64,000 nt of DNA from an uncultured Acetatifactor sp. (GTDB lineage Bacteria > Bacillota > Clostridia > Lachnospirales > Lachnospiraceae): positions 3,360 through 67,359 of the forward strand of contig CAJTMX010000025.1 of the NCBI GenBank assembly GCA_910577235.1, read 5' to 3'. The notes under the pieces were generated by a model. That model saw only the letters and a list, made by a program, of their open reading frames with translations, searched no databases and was not told the DNA's origin. This document shows, piece after piece, positions 17,068 to 25,620 of this stretch (position 1 is the first letter of the stretch; each line of letters begins with the position of its first letter). The position numbers were made by a program, and so were the translations under genes.

Positions 17068-17724
17068 ATGGCAACAGGGGGAAATACAGACTATAAGGTG
17101 GTGCTTGAGGGCGGACAGGGAGAGATCGTGGAAAAAAAATCCCGTTTTATCGCCACTGTGCAAAGGGTGAAGACAGAGCAGGAAGCGTCTGCCTTTATCG
17201 AGGAGACAAAGAAAAAGTACTGGGATGCCAGACACAATTGCAGCGCGTTTGTCATCGGCAGCAGAGGAGAACTGACCCGGTGTAGCGATGACGGCGAACC
17301 CAGCGGCACGGCGGGCAGGCCCATGCTGGAGGTGCTGCTGGCGGAGGGACTCCGGGATGTGGCGGTGGTGGTGACCAGGTACTTTGGCGGAACGCTGCTG
17401 GGCACAGGCGGTCTGGTCAGAGCTTACACCCAGGCGGTGAAAGCGGGTCTGGACAACTGCATAACGGGCGTTATGATACAGGGGCTGGAGATATGTCTGC
17501 GCACGGATTACAACGATGTGGGCAAGATTCTCTACATATTGGGGCAGCAGAACTTAGAGCCTGTGGAAAGCCTTTATCAGCAGGACGTACGATTGACCAT
17601 ACAGATTGCCCTGCAGCGGGCGCAGACACTGCGCCGGGAGCTGGTGGAGGCTACCTGTGGCAGAGTGGGATGGGAGCAAAAAGGAGAAATAACTTTTGTT
17701 GACAAAAAGGGAACAAACCCGTAA
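17068..17724 (+). CDS. YigZ/IMPACT-family protein
   Basis: 218 residues, the usual length. The N-terminal UPF0029/Impact domain shows KKSRFIATVQRVKTEQEASA, DARHNCSAFVIG, the DDGEPSGTAGRPML signature and VVTRYFGGTLLGTGGLVRAY; a second ferredoxin-like domain follows. Bacterial members are linked to translation regulation or peptide handling, but the activity is not settled. The ribosome binding site GAAAGGAA lies just after the right flank of repeat copy A. Confidence 0.92.
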   Translation: MATGGNTDYKVVLEGGQGEIVEKKSRFIATVQRVKTEQEASAFIEETKKKYWDARHNCSAFVIGSRGELTRCSDDGEPSGTAGRPMLEVLLAEGLRDVAVVVTRYFGGTLLGTGGLVRAYTQAVKAGLDNCITGVMIQGLEICLRTDYNDVGKILYILGQQNLEPVESLYQQDVRLTIQIALQRAQTLRRELVEATCGRVGWEQKGEITFVDKKGTNP

Positions 17725-17768
17725 AATAAGCAGATAAAAAGTATTTCTCGGAAAGGTGGTGGTTTTTT

Positions 17769-17873
17769 ATGAAGAGCAGTAAGAGCAGCGGCGATCCCGC
17801 TCCCGGGCGAAGTTACCGAAACATAAAAAATCATCATAAGGAGAAATGCTATGGAGCAGTTAAAAGAATTTGA
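17769..17873 (+). CDS. Possible leader peptide of mgtE, 34 aa
   Basis: ATG 17769 has GGAAAGGTGG about 9 bases upstream. The frame encodes the basic peptide MKSSKSSGDPAPGRSYRNIK and ends at TGA 17871-17873, 23 bases inside mgtE; the mgtE ribosome binding site (AAGGAG, 17838-17843) lies within it. Translation of this frame would therefore run across the mgtE start. It contains a DPAPG segment. In Salmonella, Mg transporter genes use proline-containing leader ORFs; an analogous role here is inference only. Confidence 0.4.
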   Translation: MKSSKSSGDPAPGRSYRNIKNHHKEKCYGAVKRI

Positions 17874-19200
17874 GATGATACAGGAGCTGCTGCAGACGCA
17901 GCAGTATACCCGGCTTCGCCAGTTGCTGGTGGATCTGAACGACGCGGATATCGCCGCGTGCATGGAGGAACTGCCGGAACAGAGTATGGTCAAGGCTTTT
18001 CGTATTTTGCCCAAAGATCTGGCGGCAGATATTTTTTCCTATTTGGAGGTAGATCTGCAGCAGACGGTCATCACTTCGCTGACAGACCGGGAGGCGGCAA
18101 GCATCATCGATAATCTGATGGCGGATGATGCCGTGGATCTGCTGGAGGAGATGCCGGCCAATGTGGTCAAGCGGCTGCTGGAGAACGCCAGCCCGGAGAC
18201 GCGCCGGGATATCAATCATCTGTTGCGCTACCCTGAGGATTCCGCAGGCAGCATTATGACCGTGGAGTATGTGGACCTGAAGGAAAGTCTGACGGTGGAG
18301 GGGGCCATTGCCCGCATTCGCACGGTAGGGTTGGACAGCGAGACTATCAATATATGTTATGTGCTGGACGCCCAGCGTAAACTTCTGGGCACGGTGGCAC
18401 TGCGCTATCTGCTGCTCAGTCAGCCGGATGAGACCATCGGGGATATCATGCATGAGAACGTGGTGTCCGTGCATACCCATGCGGATCAGGAGGAGGTTGC
18501 CCGCCAATTCCAAAAGTACGGCTTTACGGCCATGCCGGTGGTGGACAACGAAAACCGTCTGGTGGGTATCATCACGGTGGATGATATCGTAGACGTTATT
18601 GAGGAAGAGGCCACCGAGGATATGGAGAAGATGGCGGCCCTGGTGCCCAGCGACAAGCCCTATATGCGCACTTCCGCCTGGGAGACTTACAAAAAGAGGA
18701 TTCCCTGGCTGCTTCTTTTGATGGTATCCGCGACTTTTACCGGCAGTATCATCACCTCCTTTGAGGACGCTCTCAGTGTCTATGTGGCGTTGACGGCTTT
18801 TATTCCAATGCTGATGGACACGGGTGGCAACGCGGGCGGACAGGCCAGTGTGACGATCATCCGCGGTCTTTCTCTTGGAGAGATCGGATACGGGGACGTG
18901 CTGAAGATCGTGTGGAAAGAACTGCGCACGGCGGTGCTCTGCGGCGGTACGCTGGCGGCGGCCAATTTTGTCAAGCTGATGTTGTTTGACCGGGTGGGAT
19001 TGGCAGTGGCGCTGGTGGTCTGCCTAACGCTGGTACTGGCTGTGATCATGGCTATGCTGGTGGGGTGCCTGCTGCCCATGGCGGCCAAGCGCCTGGGTTT
19101 TGACCCTGCGGTGATGGCGAGCCCTTTTATCACCACGATCGTGGACGCGCTGTCGCTGCTGGTATATTTTCGGATCGCTACGCTGATGTTGAACCTATAG
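17851..19200 (+). CDS. mgtE: Magnesium transporter MgtE
   Basis: Mg2+-gated Mg2+ channel/transporter of the cytoplasmic membrane. The 449-residue product has the superhelical N domain (residues 1-130, repeats such as ELPEQSMVKAFRILP and ADDAVDLLEEMPANV), paired CBS domains (about 135-255, DIMHENVVSVHTHADQEEVA and MPVVDNENRLVGIITVDD) and a five-helix membrane domain starting with PWLLLLMVSATFTG and holding DTGGNAGGQ, the ion-binding region. Length and domain order are complete. AAGGAG precedes ATG 17851. I see no M-box riboswitch in the short upstream gap; see the overlapping leader frame. Confidence 0.95.
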   Translation: MEQLKEFEMIQELLQTQQYTRLRQLLVDLNDADIAACMEELPEQSMVKAFRILPKDLAADIFSYLEVDLQQTVITSLTDREAASIIDNLMADDAVDLLEEMPANVVKRLLENASPETRRDINHLLRYPEDSAGSIMTVEYVDLKESLTVEGAIARIRTVGLDSETINICYVLDAQRKLLGTVALRYLLLSQPDETIGDIMHENVVSVHTHADQEEVARQFQKYGFTAMPVVDNENRLVGIITVDDIVDVIEEEATEDMEKMAALVPSDKPYMRTSAWETYKKRIPWLLLLMVSATFTGSIITSFEDALSVYVALTAFIPMLMDTGGNAGGQASVTIIRGLSLGEIGYGDVLKIVWKELRTAVLCGGTLAAANFVKLMLFDRVGLAVALVVCLTLVLAVIMAMLVGCLLPMAAKRLGFDPAVMASPFITTIVDALSLLVYFRIATLMLNL

Positions 19201-19221
19201 AAAGATCACGGGGATGTGCGG

Positions 19222-20094
19222 ATGAGTAAGTATTGCGCCACAGAGGACAATTCCATACGGATTGAGGAGATGAATCCTACTTTTTTGTTTACCTGGAAGG
19301 GGACACGGACGGCGGAGGAGCGATACCATTGCCATGATATTGTGGAGCTGGCCTTTGTGTTGTCCGGTACAGGAAAATACTATATAGAGGGACAGATGTA
19401 TGAAGTGGGAGAGGGGGATCTGCTGCTCTTTAAACCCGGCGTACATCACCAGGCTCTGTATGTTCCCGAGGCGGAGGTGCCTGCCACGGAATTTTTTGTG
19501 GGATTCTGCGATTTGCAGTTGCCGGGACGGGAACCGGGGGATATACCTCTGCCAGGGAACGAATATATTCTGCATACCGCCGGGGAACTGCGGCAGCGAA
19601 TCTTCAGGATATGCTCTTCCATGGAGGCGGAGGGGGCAGTATGCTGGCCCGGACGTTACCATATGCTGAAAGCCTATCTGATGCAGCTGCTGCTGACCAT
19701 ATTGAAGGAACAGTCGCCCCAGCCCCAGACGATGAAAGGCTATGCTTTCGATTCGGCCAACAAAAAGTATGTGGTGGAACAGATCGTAAGCTATTTTGAG
19801 GATCACTACAACGAGAAGATATCTCTGGATACTATCGCGGAAAATATGTATCTAAGCCCGTTTTATATCTCAAAGATATTCAAGAGCGAGACAGGAGATA
19901 CACCCATAAGACATCTGATCAATATCCGGTTGGAGAGGGCCAAAGAACTGCTTGTGCAGGAACGGGATATGTCCATACAGAAAGTGGCGGCAGCGGTGGG
20001 CTATGACGATGCGTATCATTTCAGCAAGCTTTTTAAAAAGCATTTTGGAATGTCGCCATCCCAGGTGCGCAAAGGCGCTTTGACAGAAAAATAA
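19222..20094 (+). CDS. AraC-family regulator with cupin sensor domain
   Basis: 290 residues. The N-terminal cupin half (RYHCHDIVELAFVLSGTGKY and GDLLLFKPGVHHQ) would bind a small ligand, often a sugar. The C-terminal double helix-turn-helix is complete: ISLDTIAENMYLSPFYISKI and VAAAVGYDDAYHFSKLFKKH followed by GMSPSQVRK. ATG 19222 is preferred; GTG 19216 is in frame. It follows mgtE by 21 bp but is probably unrelated in function; its target is not evident. Confidence 0.92.
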   Translation: MSKYCATEDNSIRIEEMNPTFLFTWKGTRTAEERYHCHDIVELAFVLSGTGKYYIEGQMYEVGEGDLLLFKPGVHHQALYVPEAEVPATEFFVGFCDLQLPGREPGDIPLPGNEYILHTAGELRQRIFRICSSMEAEGAVCWPGRYHMLKAYLMQLLLTILKEQSPQPQTMKGYAFDSANKKYVVEQIVSYFEDHYNEKISLDTIAENMYLSPFYISKIFKSETGDTPIRHLINIRLERAKELLVQERDMSIQKVAAAVGYDDAYHFSKLFKKHFGMSPSQVRKGALTEK

Positions 20095-20121
20095 CGAGCT
20101 GTATTTTTTCCGGTACAACTA

Positions 20122-20169
20122 TTGCATGTGGCCATAAATCTGATAGAATAGATAATGTAAGCGGTTACA
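20122..20169 (+). promoter_or_regulatory. Promoter with CcpA cre site
   Basis: TTGCAT (20122-20127), 16 bp, TAGAAT (20144-20149), then TGTAAGCGGTTACA at 20156-20169, a full match to the cre consensus TGWAANCGNTNWCA placed at the expected start of transcription. The same 14-mer occurs at 44051-44064. This predicts carbon catabolite repression of the gene at 20207. Confidence 0.75.
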
Positions 20170-20206
20170 GGAAATTTTTCATAAATGATTGGCGGAGGTT
20201 ACAGAT

Positions 20207-20875
20207 ATGAGGTATTTTTTTGAGTCAAAGATCGAGAAAAAGGAGAAGGGGTATATGATCCAGATTCCCTTCAATATCTGGGAGGTATGCAAGCAGCGCG
20301 ACGTGATTCAGGCGGATGTGGTGCTGGACAACGCGATCATCGACTGCGAGCTGATCCCCCAGGAGAAGGGAAATTATCAGATTCATATCGAGGACGAGGA
20401 TGCGGTCAAGGTGGATCTGGGGAAGAGCCACAAGATCTTGCTGCATGTGACGGGCAGCCTGATCAAGATGGATCAGAACAGTCCGTATAGCTTTGAGAAC
20501 CCTATCCGCAGGATAGACAGTATGGAGGTGATCATTCAGCCTGAGGACGGCCTGTGCGGCCAGTCCTGCGTGGCCATGCTGGCGGGAGTGACTATTGCGG
20601 AAGTGATCAGCGTCATGGACTGCCGTGAGTGGCAGGCAACCATGGGCAGAGTGATATCCGCACTGAATTATTATGGCATCGATCACACGGATATCATCAT
20701 GTACACGGAGGGGCGTCCCACGGTGCTGCCCAAATGCTGTATCCTGATGGAAAAGATGGGACGTTTCTGCCATTATCTGGTGCATTATGACGGAAAATTC
20801 TATGATTCCAACCTGGGTGTTCTGGAGGAATATGACATGAGCAAGCTATTGGGATATCTGGAGATCAAATGCTGA
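20207..20875 (+). CDS. DUF1905-like domain fused to C39-like cysteine peptidase domain
   Basis: 222 residues. Residues 1-85 (RYFFESKIEKKEKGYMIQIP through HKILLHVTGSLIK) resemble the small beta-barrel of DUF1905 proteins. Residues about 105-215 resemble a bacteriocin-processing C39/papain-like fold: DGLCGQSCVAMLAG (Cys117), FCHYLVHYDGKFYDSN (His189, Asp200), the expected Cys-His-Asp order. No TM or ABC domain. Start ATG 20207 has GGAGG 7 bases upstream. Controlled by a cre-bearing promoter. The substrate is unknown; peptidase activity is inferred. Confidence 0.65.
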   Translation: MRYFFESKIEKKEKGYMIQIPFNIWEVCKQRDVIQADVVLDNAIIDCELIPQEKGNYQIHIEDEDAVKVDLGKSHKILLHVTGSLIKMDQNSPYSFENPIRRIDSMEVIIQPEDGLCGQSCVAMLAGVTIAEVISVMDCREWQATMGRVISALNYYGIDHTDIIMYTEGRPTVLPKCCILMEKMGRFCHYLVHYDGKFYDSNLGVLEEYDMSKLLGYLEIKC

Positions 20876-20946
20876 TAGTCAGGAGATTGCAGGGAGCGGA
20901 CATAAGCGTGTCTCCTTAATACTAGCGATAAGGGAAGAAGGATACA

Positions 20947-21708
20947 ATGAATCAAAATATACATCAGGTAAATCAGAAAAAGATCAGACGGTATAAGGTG
21001 GCGGGGGCGGCGCTGGCGGCGGCTGGCTTGATACTTATTATAATTGCCATGGTCACAAGCTCCGGGAGTTTTACTCCTCTTGCCCTTTTGGGCCTGATAA
21101 TGGCGATAGCGGGGATCGCTATGTTTGTAATTAAACTGAAAGAAGAAAAAGCTTATGCGAAATATCTGGAGCAGGAATTAAACCGTCCGAAATCCATGGC
21201 GGAAAAGCTGGCCCAGCAACAGGCGGAAACAGTGGACGCGGAACAACTGCACAAGGAGCCACGGGATACCGCAATCGCTCAGAAGTCTCATGTGGGGCTT
21301 GGCATGCTGGGGGCAGCCATAGGCTGTCTGGCTGGCGCGGTGATATGGGCCTTTATCCTGGGGCAGGGTTATATCACTGTTTTCGGCGGAATCATTATGA
21401 TCCTATTGAGTTTTGGCGGATATAAGCTGTTATCCCGGAATCTGGGGGCGCAAGGGATGGCGACCAGCGTGGGGATGAGCGTGCTGGTGTTGCCCTTTGC
21501 CACCTATGGCGGTTTTATGTGGTATCTTAACAACATTTTGCCAAGTTACAGAGGCTGGTCATTTGCGGAAAAATGGCGGCAAACTTGGGGATTGTTTCGG
21601 GAATATGAGATCATGGGCGATTTTTTTAAATGTATTGGAAATGGATATTTGTTTATGATCGCAGCGGCGATAGCGGTGTATTCACTGCTGCGGCGCTTTG
21701 AGAAATAA
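20947..21708 (+). CDS. Membrane protein of unknown function, 253 aa
   Basis: Not recognised. Two N-terminal TM helices (VAGAALAAAGLILIIIAMV and LLGLIMAIAGIAMFVIKL), a charged, coiled cytoplasmic segment (about 60-115, EQELNRPKSMAEKLAQQQAE), then four more TM helices from about 120, and a basic C-terminus RRFEK. AGGGAAGAAGG precedes ATG 20947. It stands alone between the C39-like gene and the groES promoter. Confidence 0.8.
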   Translation: MNQNIHQVNQKKIRRYKVAGAALAAAGLILIIIAMVTSSGSFTPLALLGLIMAIAGIAMFVIKLKEEKAYAKYLEQELNRPKSMAEKLAQQQAETVDAEQLHKEPRDTAIAQKSHVGLGMLGAAIGCLAGAVIWAFILGQGYITVFGGIIMILLSFGGYKLLSRNLGAQGMATSVGMSVLVLPFATYGGFMWYLNNILPSYRGWSFAEKWRQTWGLFREYEIMGDFFKCIGNGYLFMIAAAIAVYSLLRRFEK

Positions 21709-21832
21709 GGTTTTGTAATTCTAAAATAAGTATAAAATCACACCAAACCGTCAAAAATGAGTTAACAGGAGAAAAGAAGAGAAAAAAAGAGATTTAGAGA
21801 CATATTAATAACATAAACGGGTTTATAGGCAG

Positions 21833-21900
21833 TTGCAAACAGCCGCGTATGAAACTAATATATGTTCCAGAGATTAGCACTCAACAGAAAAGAGTGCTAA
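21833..21900 (+). promoter_or_regulatory. groESL promoter with CIRCE operator
   Basis: TTGCAA (21833-21838), 17 bp, TAATAT (21856-21861), followed by TTAGCACTC (21874-21882), 9 bp, GAGTGCTAA (21892-21900), a perfect CIRCE inverted repeat, the HrcA repressor binding site. Heat-inducible control is expected. Confidence 0.96.
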
Positions 21901-21930
21901 CAGAAAGATTCAGTTAAGGAGGCAGGCAAT

Positions 21931-22215
21931 ATGAAGTTAGTACCTTTAGGCGACAGAGTCGTATTGAAACAGCTGGTGGCTGAAGAGACCACCAAGTCCG
22001 GCATCGTTCTGCCCGGACAGAGCAAGGAGAAACCCCAGCAGGCTGAGGTGATCGCAGTGGGTCCCGGCGGCGTGGTGGACGGCAAGGAAGTGAAGATGGA
22101 AGTCAAGGTTGGCGATCAGGTTATCTTCTCCAAGTATGCGGGCACGGAAGTAAAACTGGAAGAGGATGAATATATCATCGTTAAGCAGAATGATATTCTG
22201 GCTGTCATCCAGTAA
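21931..22215 (+). CDS. groS: Co-chaperonin GroES
   Basis: 94-residue heptameric lid of the GroEL folding chamber. Typical start KLVPLGDRVVLKQL, mobile-loop region TTKSGIVLPGQSKEKPQ, VGPGGVVDG and the end YIIVKQNDILAVIQ. AAGGAGG lies before ATG 21931. First gene of the CIRCE operon. Confidence 0.98.
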   Translation: MKLVPLGDRVVLKQLVAEETTKSGIVLPGQSKEKPQQAEVIAVGPGGVVDGKEVKMEVKVGDQVIFSKYAGTEVKLEEDEYIIVKQNDILAVIQ

Positions 22216-22294
22216 AAGGTTTATTTGTCTGCGGCCAGCCGGAAATATCAAAGGCGGCAGCGTATCAATTTAAAAAAATGGAGGCGTATTCATT

Positions 22295-23917
22295 ATGGCA
22301 AAGGAAATTAAGTACGGCGCGGAGGCGCGCGCGGCCCTGGAATCCGGTGTGAACCAGCTGGCTGATACGGTTAGAGTAACTCTGGGACCCAAGGGAAGAA
22401 ACGTAGTGTTGGATAAGTCTTTCGGCGCTCCTCTGATCACCAATGACGGCGTGACCATCGCCAAGGAGATCGAGCTGGAGGACGCTTTTGAGAATATGGG
22501 CGCGCAGCTGGTAAAGGAAGTGGCTACCAAGACCAATGACGTGGCCGGTGACGGTACTACCACAGCAACGGTTCTGGCACAGGCCATGGTTAATGCCGGC
22601 ATCAAGAATCTGGCGGCGGGTGCCAACCCCATCATACTGAGAAAGGGTATGAAGAAAGCGACCGACTGTGCGGTGGAAGCCATCGCAGGTATGAGCCAGA
22701 AGGTAAACGGCAAGGAGCATATCGCCAGAGTGGCAGCGATCTCCGCAGGAGACGAAGAAGTGGGCCAGCTGGTAGCGGATGCCATGGAGAAGGTCAGCGG
22801 GGACGGCGTGATCACCATCGAGGAGTCCAAGACCATGCAGACCGAGCTGGATCTGGTGGAAGGTATGCAGTTTGACAGAGGATATATCTCCGCGTATATG
22901 GCGACGGATATGGATAAGATGGAGGCAACTCTGGATAATCCCTATGTCTTGATCACCGACAAAAAGATCTCCAATATTCAGGAGATCCTGCCCCTGCTGG
23001 AGCAGGTGGTACAGTGCGGCGCCAAGCTGCTGATCATCGCCGAGGACGTGGAGGGCGAGGCTCTGACCACCCTGATCGTCAACAAGCTGCGCGGTACATT
23101 CAATGTAGTGGCCGTGAAGGCTCCCGGTTATGGCGACAGAAGAAAGGCTATGCTGGAGGATATCGCTATCCTGACCGGCGGTACTGTGATCAGCTCCGAG
23201 CTGGGCTATGAGCTTAAGGACACCGACATGTCCATGCTGGGCCGCGCTAAGTCTGTGAAGGTACAGAAGGAGAACACGGTGATCGTGGACGGTGAGGGTG
23301 ACAAGGCAGCCATCCAGAGCCGTATCGCGCAGATCAAGGCACAGATCGAGGAGACGACTTCTGATTTCGACAGAGAGAAACTGCAGGAGAGACTGGCCAA
23401 GCTGGCAGGCGGCGTAGCTGTAATCCGCGTGGGTGCCGCTACCGAGACGGAGATGAAGGAAGCCAAGTTGCGTCTGGAGGATGCCCTTGCGGCAACCAGA
23501 GCGGCTGTTGAGGAAGGTATCATCTGTGGCGGCGGTTCCGCTTATATCCATGCAGCCAAGGAAGTTGCCAAACTGGCCGAGACCTTGGAGGGAGATGAGA
23601 AGACCGGAGCACAGATCGTGCTGAAGGCACTGGAGGCTCCCCTGTTCCATATCGCTGCCAATGCAGGCTTAGAGGGCAGCGTGATCATCAATAAGGTAGA
23701 GGAATCAGCGGCAGGCGTAGGCTTTGATGTATTGAAAGAGGAGTATGTGGACATGGTGAGCGCAGGTATTCTGGACCCCGCCAAGGTGACCAGAAGCGCG
23801 CTGCAGAACGCTACCAGCGTTGCCAGCACTCTGCTGACCACTGAGTCCGTAGTGGCTAACATCAAGGAGGACGCTCCCGCAATGCCCGCTGGCGGCGGTA
23901 TGGGCGGCATGATGTAA
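22295..23917 (+). CDS. groL: Chaperonin GroEL
   Basis: 540-residue ATP-dependent folding chaperonin. Hallmarks: KEIKYGAEARAAL, TLGPKGRNVVLD, the ATP-site NDVAGDGTTTATVLAQ, the apical domain with FDRGYISAYM, ISAGDEEVGQLVADAM, and the glycine/methionine tail GGGMGGMM. It is 79 bp from groS, in the same operon, and ends with a strong terminator. Confidence 0.98.
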   Translation: MAKEIKYGAEARAALESGVNQLADTVRVTLGPKGRNVVLDKSFGAPLITNDGVTIAKEIELEDAFENMGAQLVKEVATKTNDVAGDGTTTATVLAQAMVNAGIKNLAAGANPIILRKGMKKATDCAVEAIAGMSQKVNGKEHIARVAAISAGDEEVGQLVADAMEKVSGDGVITIEESKTMQTELDLVEGMQFDRGYISAYMATDMDKMEATLDNPYVLITDKKISNIQEILPLLEQVVQCGAKLLIIAEDVEGEALTTLIVNKLRGTFNVVAVKAPGYGDRRKAMLEDIAILTGGTVISSELGYELKDTDMSMLGRAKSVKVQKENTVIVDGEGDKAAIQSRIAQIKAQIEETTSDFDREKLQERLAKLAGGVAVIRVGAATETEMKEAKLRLEDALAATRAAVEEGIICGGGSAYIHAAKEVAKLAETLEGDEKTGAQIVLKALEAPLFHIAANAGLEGSVIINKVEESAAGVGFDVLKEEYVDMVSAGILDPAKVTRSALQNATSVASTLLTTESVVANIKEDAPAMPAGGGMGGMM

Positions 23918-24279
23918 GCCGGATATCGGTAAAGTAAATAGATAAGTAGTGTACACGGTGTGGAGAGATTCACACCGTGTATTTTATATGTTTGAAAACC
24001 ATAGAGCATGTGCGTTAAATATGCGTGTAAATTGTCATTTTCGTTGATTTTTGGTTGGGGATATGGTATATAATAGTTACGGAGGTACACTTTTCCGGAT
24101 ATCTGATATCCAAATAAGTGTCGCGTTGAATCTGTGTAAACGCATATGCTAAATTAAACGCTTCTGGTATGGCAGTGACGAACTGTCTATATAAGCAAAA
24201 AATAGGATAAAAACCCGAATCTTTTCCTTGTTAATATAGATAAATGTATGCTGCTATAGCAGGGAAAGGAAGGGGAAAG
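23918..24279. other. Intergenic region with terminator and a palindrome
   Basis: Holds the groEL terminator and then AT-rich DNA. A possible promoter (TTGATT at about 24043, TATATA near 24067) is followed by a perfect 15-bp palindrome GGATATC-T-GATATCC at 24097-24111, which could be an operator for the Rpn-family gene; this is only a suggestion. No small gene seen. Confidence 0.5.
23953..23990 (+). terminator. groESL terminator
   Basis: ACACGGTGTG (23953-23962) pairs perfectly with CACACCGTGT (23971-23980), followed by ATTTTATAT. Confidence 0.85.
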
Positions 24280-25260
24280 ATGACATTTGAAGAAAAAAAA
24301 GAGCGGGTTCAGGGATTTCGTCCTATTGACGATGTGTTTTTTGAGGTGCTCGCCGATGACAAAGAGGTGTGCCAGGAAATCTTGAGGACTATCCTGGAAG
24401 ACAAAGCGTTGATCGTTGAGGAAGTGATCGTTCAACGCAGCATTAAAAATATCTATGGGCGGTCCGTAAGACTGGATGCTCTATGCATTCTGGGCGATGG
24501 CGCAAAGTGCAATATCGAGGTACAGCGCGCCCACTCCGATGACCATTTAAGAAGGGCACGATATAATGCCGCAAGTATCGTTACCAAGAACACGGAACCC
24601 GGCGAACGGTTTGAGAATGTGCCGCGGGTGATCATTGTGTATATTTCGGAGAGAGATTTTCTGGGCTACGGAAGGACGATCTACCACATTGATAAGGTGA
24701 TCCGGGAGAATGGGGAGCCGATCGATGACGGTTTACAGGAGGTTTTTGTCAATACATGTATTAATGACGGGACAGAAATAGCGGATCTAATGCGGTGCTT
24801 TATGCAGCAGGAAGTGCATGATCCGCGTTTTCCCAAATTGTCCTCTCGAGTATATTTTCTGAAAGAGGAAGAAGGAGGTGTAGCCGCAATGTGTGAGATC
24901 ATGGAAAGGTACATGGACGAGGCAAAGGCAGAAGGAATAAGAGAAGGAAAAGCAAAAGGAATAAAAGAAGGAAAAGCAGAGGGAATAAAAGAGGGAAAAG
25001 CAGAAGGAATAAAAGAGGGAAAAGCGGCGGGAATAAAAGAGGGAAAGGCAGAAGGAATAAAAGAGGGAAAAGCGGCGGGAATAAAAGAAGGAAAAGCAGA
25101 AGGAATAAAAGAGGGAAAGGCAGCGGGCATAAAGGAAGAAAAAAGGCAGGCAATTTGCAGAATGATAAAAAAGGAATTTGACAGGCAAACTATATTGGAG
25201 TTAGGTTACACAGAACTTGAATATGAGGAGGCCAAGGAGTCTATTCTCGCATCTGTATGA
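24280..25260 (+). CDS. Rpn-family PD-(D/E)XK nuclease with octapeptide repeats
   Basis: Member of the Rpn/PDDEXK nuclease-transposase family, DNA endonucleases linked to recombination and recently to phage defence. N-terminal core: FRPIDDVFFEVLADDKEV, SVRLDALCILGDGAKCNIEVQ (D-x(n)-ExQ catalytic strand) and RRARYNAASI. Residues about 217-287 are nine near-perfect copies of a Gly-Ile-Lys-Glu-Gly-Lys-Ala-Glu/Ala octapeptide, common in this family but variable in number. The C-terminus has QAICRMIKKEFDRQTILELGY, a typical end. ATG 24280 has AAGGGGAAAG upstream. 326 residues. Confidence 0.88.
   Translation: MTFEEKKERVQGFRPIDDVFFEVLADDKEVCQEILRTILEDKALIVEEVIVQRSIKNIYGRSVRLDALCILGDGAKCNIEVQRAHSDDHLRRARYNAASIVTKNTEPGERFENVPRVIIVYISERDFLGYGRTIYHIDKVIRENGEPIDDGLQEVFVNTCINDGTEIADLMRCFMQQEVHDPRFPKLSSRVYFLKEEEGGVAAMCEIMERYMDEAKAEGIREGKAKGIKEGKAEGIKEGKAEGIKEGKAAGIKEGKAEGIKEGKAAGIKEGKAEGIKEGKAAGIKEEKRQAICRMIKKEFDRQTILELGYTELEYEEAKESILASV
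24926..25141 (+). repeat. 24-bp coding tandem repeat in the Rpn-family gene
   Basis: About nine units of a 24-bp purine-rich sequence of the type GGAATAAAAGAGGGAAAAGC, encoding the octapeptide repeat. Units differ mainly by single bases (GAA/GAG, GCA/GCG), so slippage could change the copy number in frame. Confidence 0.9.
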
Positions 25261-25513
25261 TTGGTTTACAATTGGATAATGCGCTATCAAAAGTTCATCA
25301 CGCTTTGGCGGGGAAAGCGGCCCGCCAAAGCGGTTTTGACTTCGATGTACCCATCTGAATTGCCTGTTGCGGATATAGTCGGATATGCGAATGATTGTTC
25401 GTAAGTCCCTTTAGAAAAGGTGGATGTAACCACAGGTTATCCAACGCAATGTTATTCGACCGCGATTTAATTTTATTCTCCATATATTGTTAAAATGATA
25501 TGATCTGGGGCTT
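25261..25513. other. Intergenic region, no gene seen
   Basis: Together with the following palindrome and remnant this leaves about 640 bases without an intact gene. Apart from the hairpin at 25301-25332 nothing is recognised. Confidence 0.5.
25301..25336 (+). terminator. Hairpin terminator after the Rpn-family gene
   Basis: CGCTTTGGCGGG (25301-25312) pairs perfectly with CCCGCCAAAGCG (25321-25332), then GTTTTGAC. Strong stem, short T run. Confidence 0.75.
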
Positions 25514-25605
25514 GCCGGGGTCTATACAAAGAAAATTTCATTTAATTCCATGTATTAATGTTTCGACGGGGATACAAATGAAAGATTTTTTGTGTAGACC
25601 CCGGC
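25514..25605. repeat. Long imperfect palindrome
   Basis: Left arm 25514-25543 begins GCCGGGGTCTATACAAA and ends TTTCATTT; right arm 25576-25605 is its reverse complement with about four mismatches (AAATGAAAG...TAGACCCCGGC). Loop of about 32 bases. No gene uses it in a convincing way. It could be a miniature inverted-repeat element or a structured RNA. Confidence 0.75.
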
Positions 25606-25620
25606 CAACTAATAGGAAGT

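Noticed and set aside
17725..17850. M-box magnesium riboswitch before mgtE
   Set aside because: The gap is only about 126 bases and I could not match the conserved M-box helices or loops.
22265..23650. 461-codon open frame on the minus strand opposite groEL
   Set aside because: It is the shadow of a highly conserved, GC-biased gene; His/Leu/Gln-rich and without a ribosome binding site.
24681..25188. Minus-strand Phe/Leu/Pro-rich frames opposite the Rpn-family repeats
   Set aside because: They are the complement of a purine-rich coding repeat.
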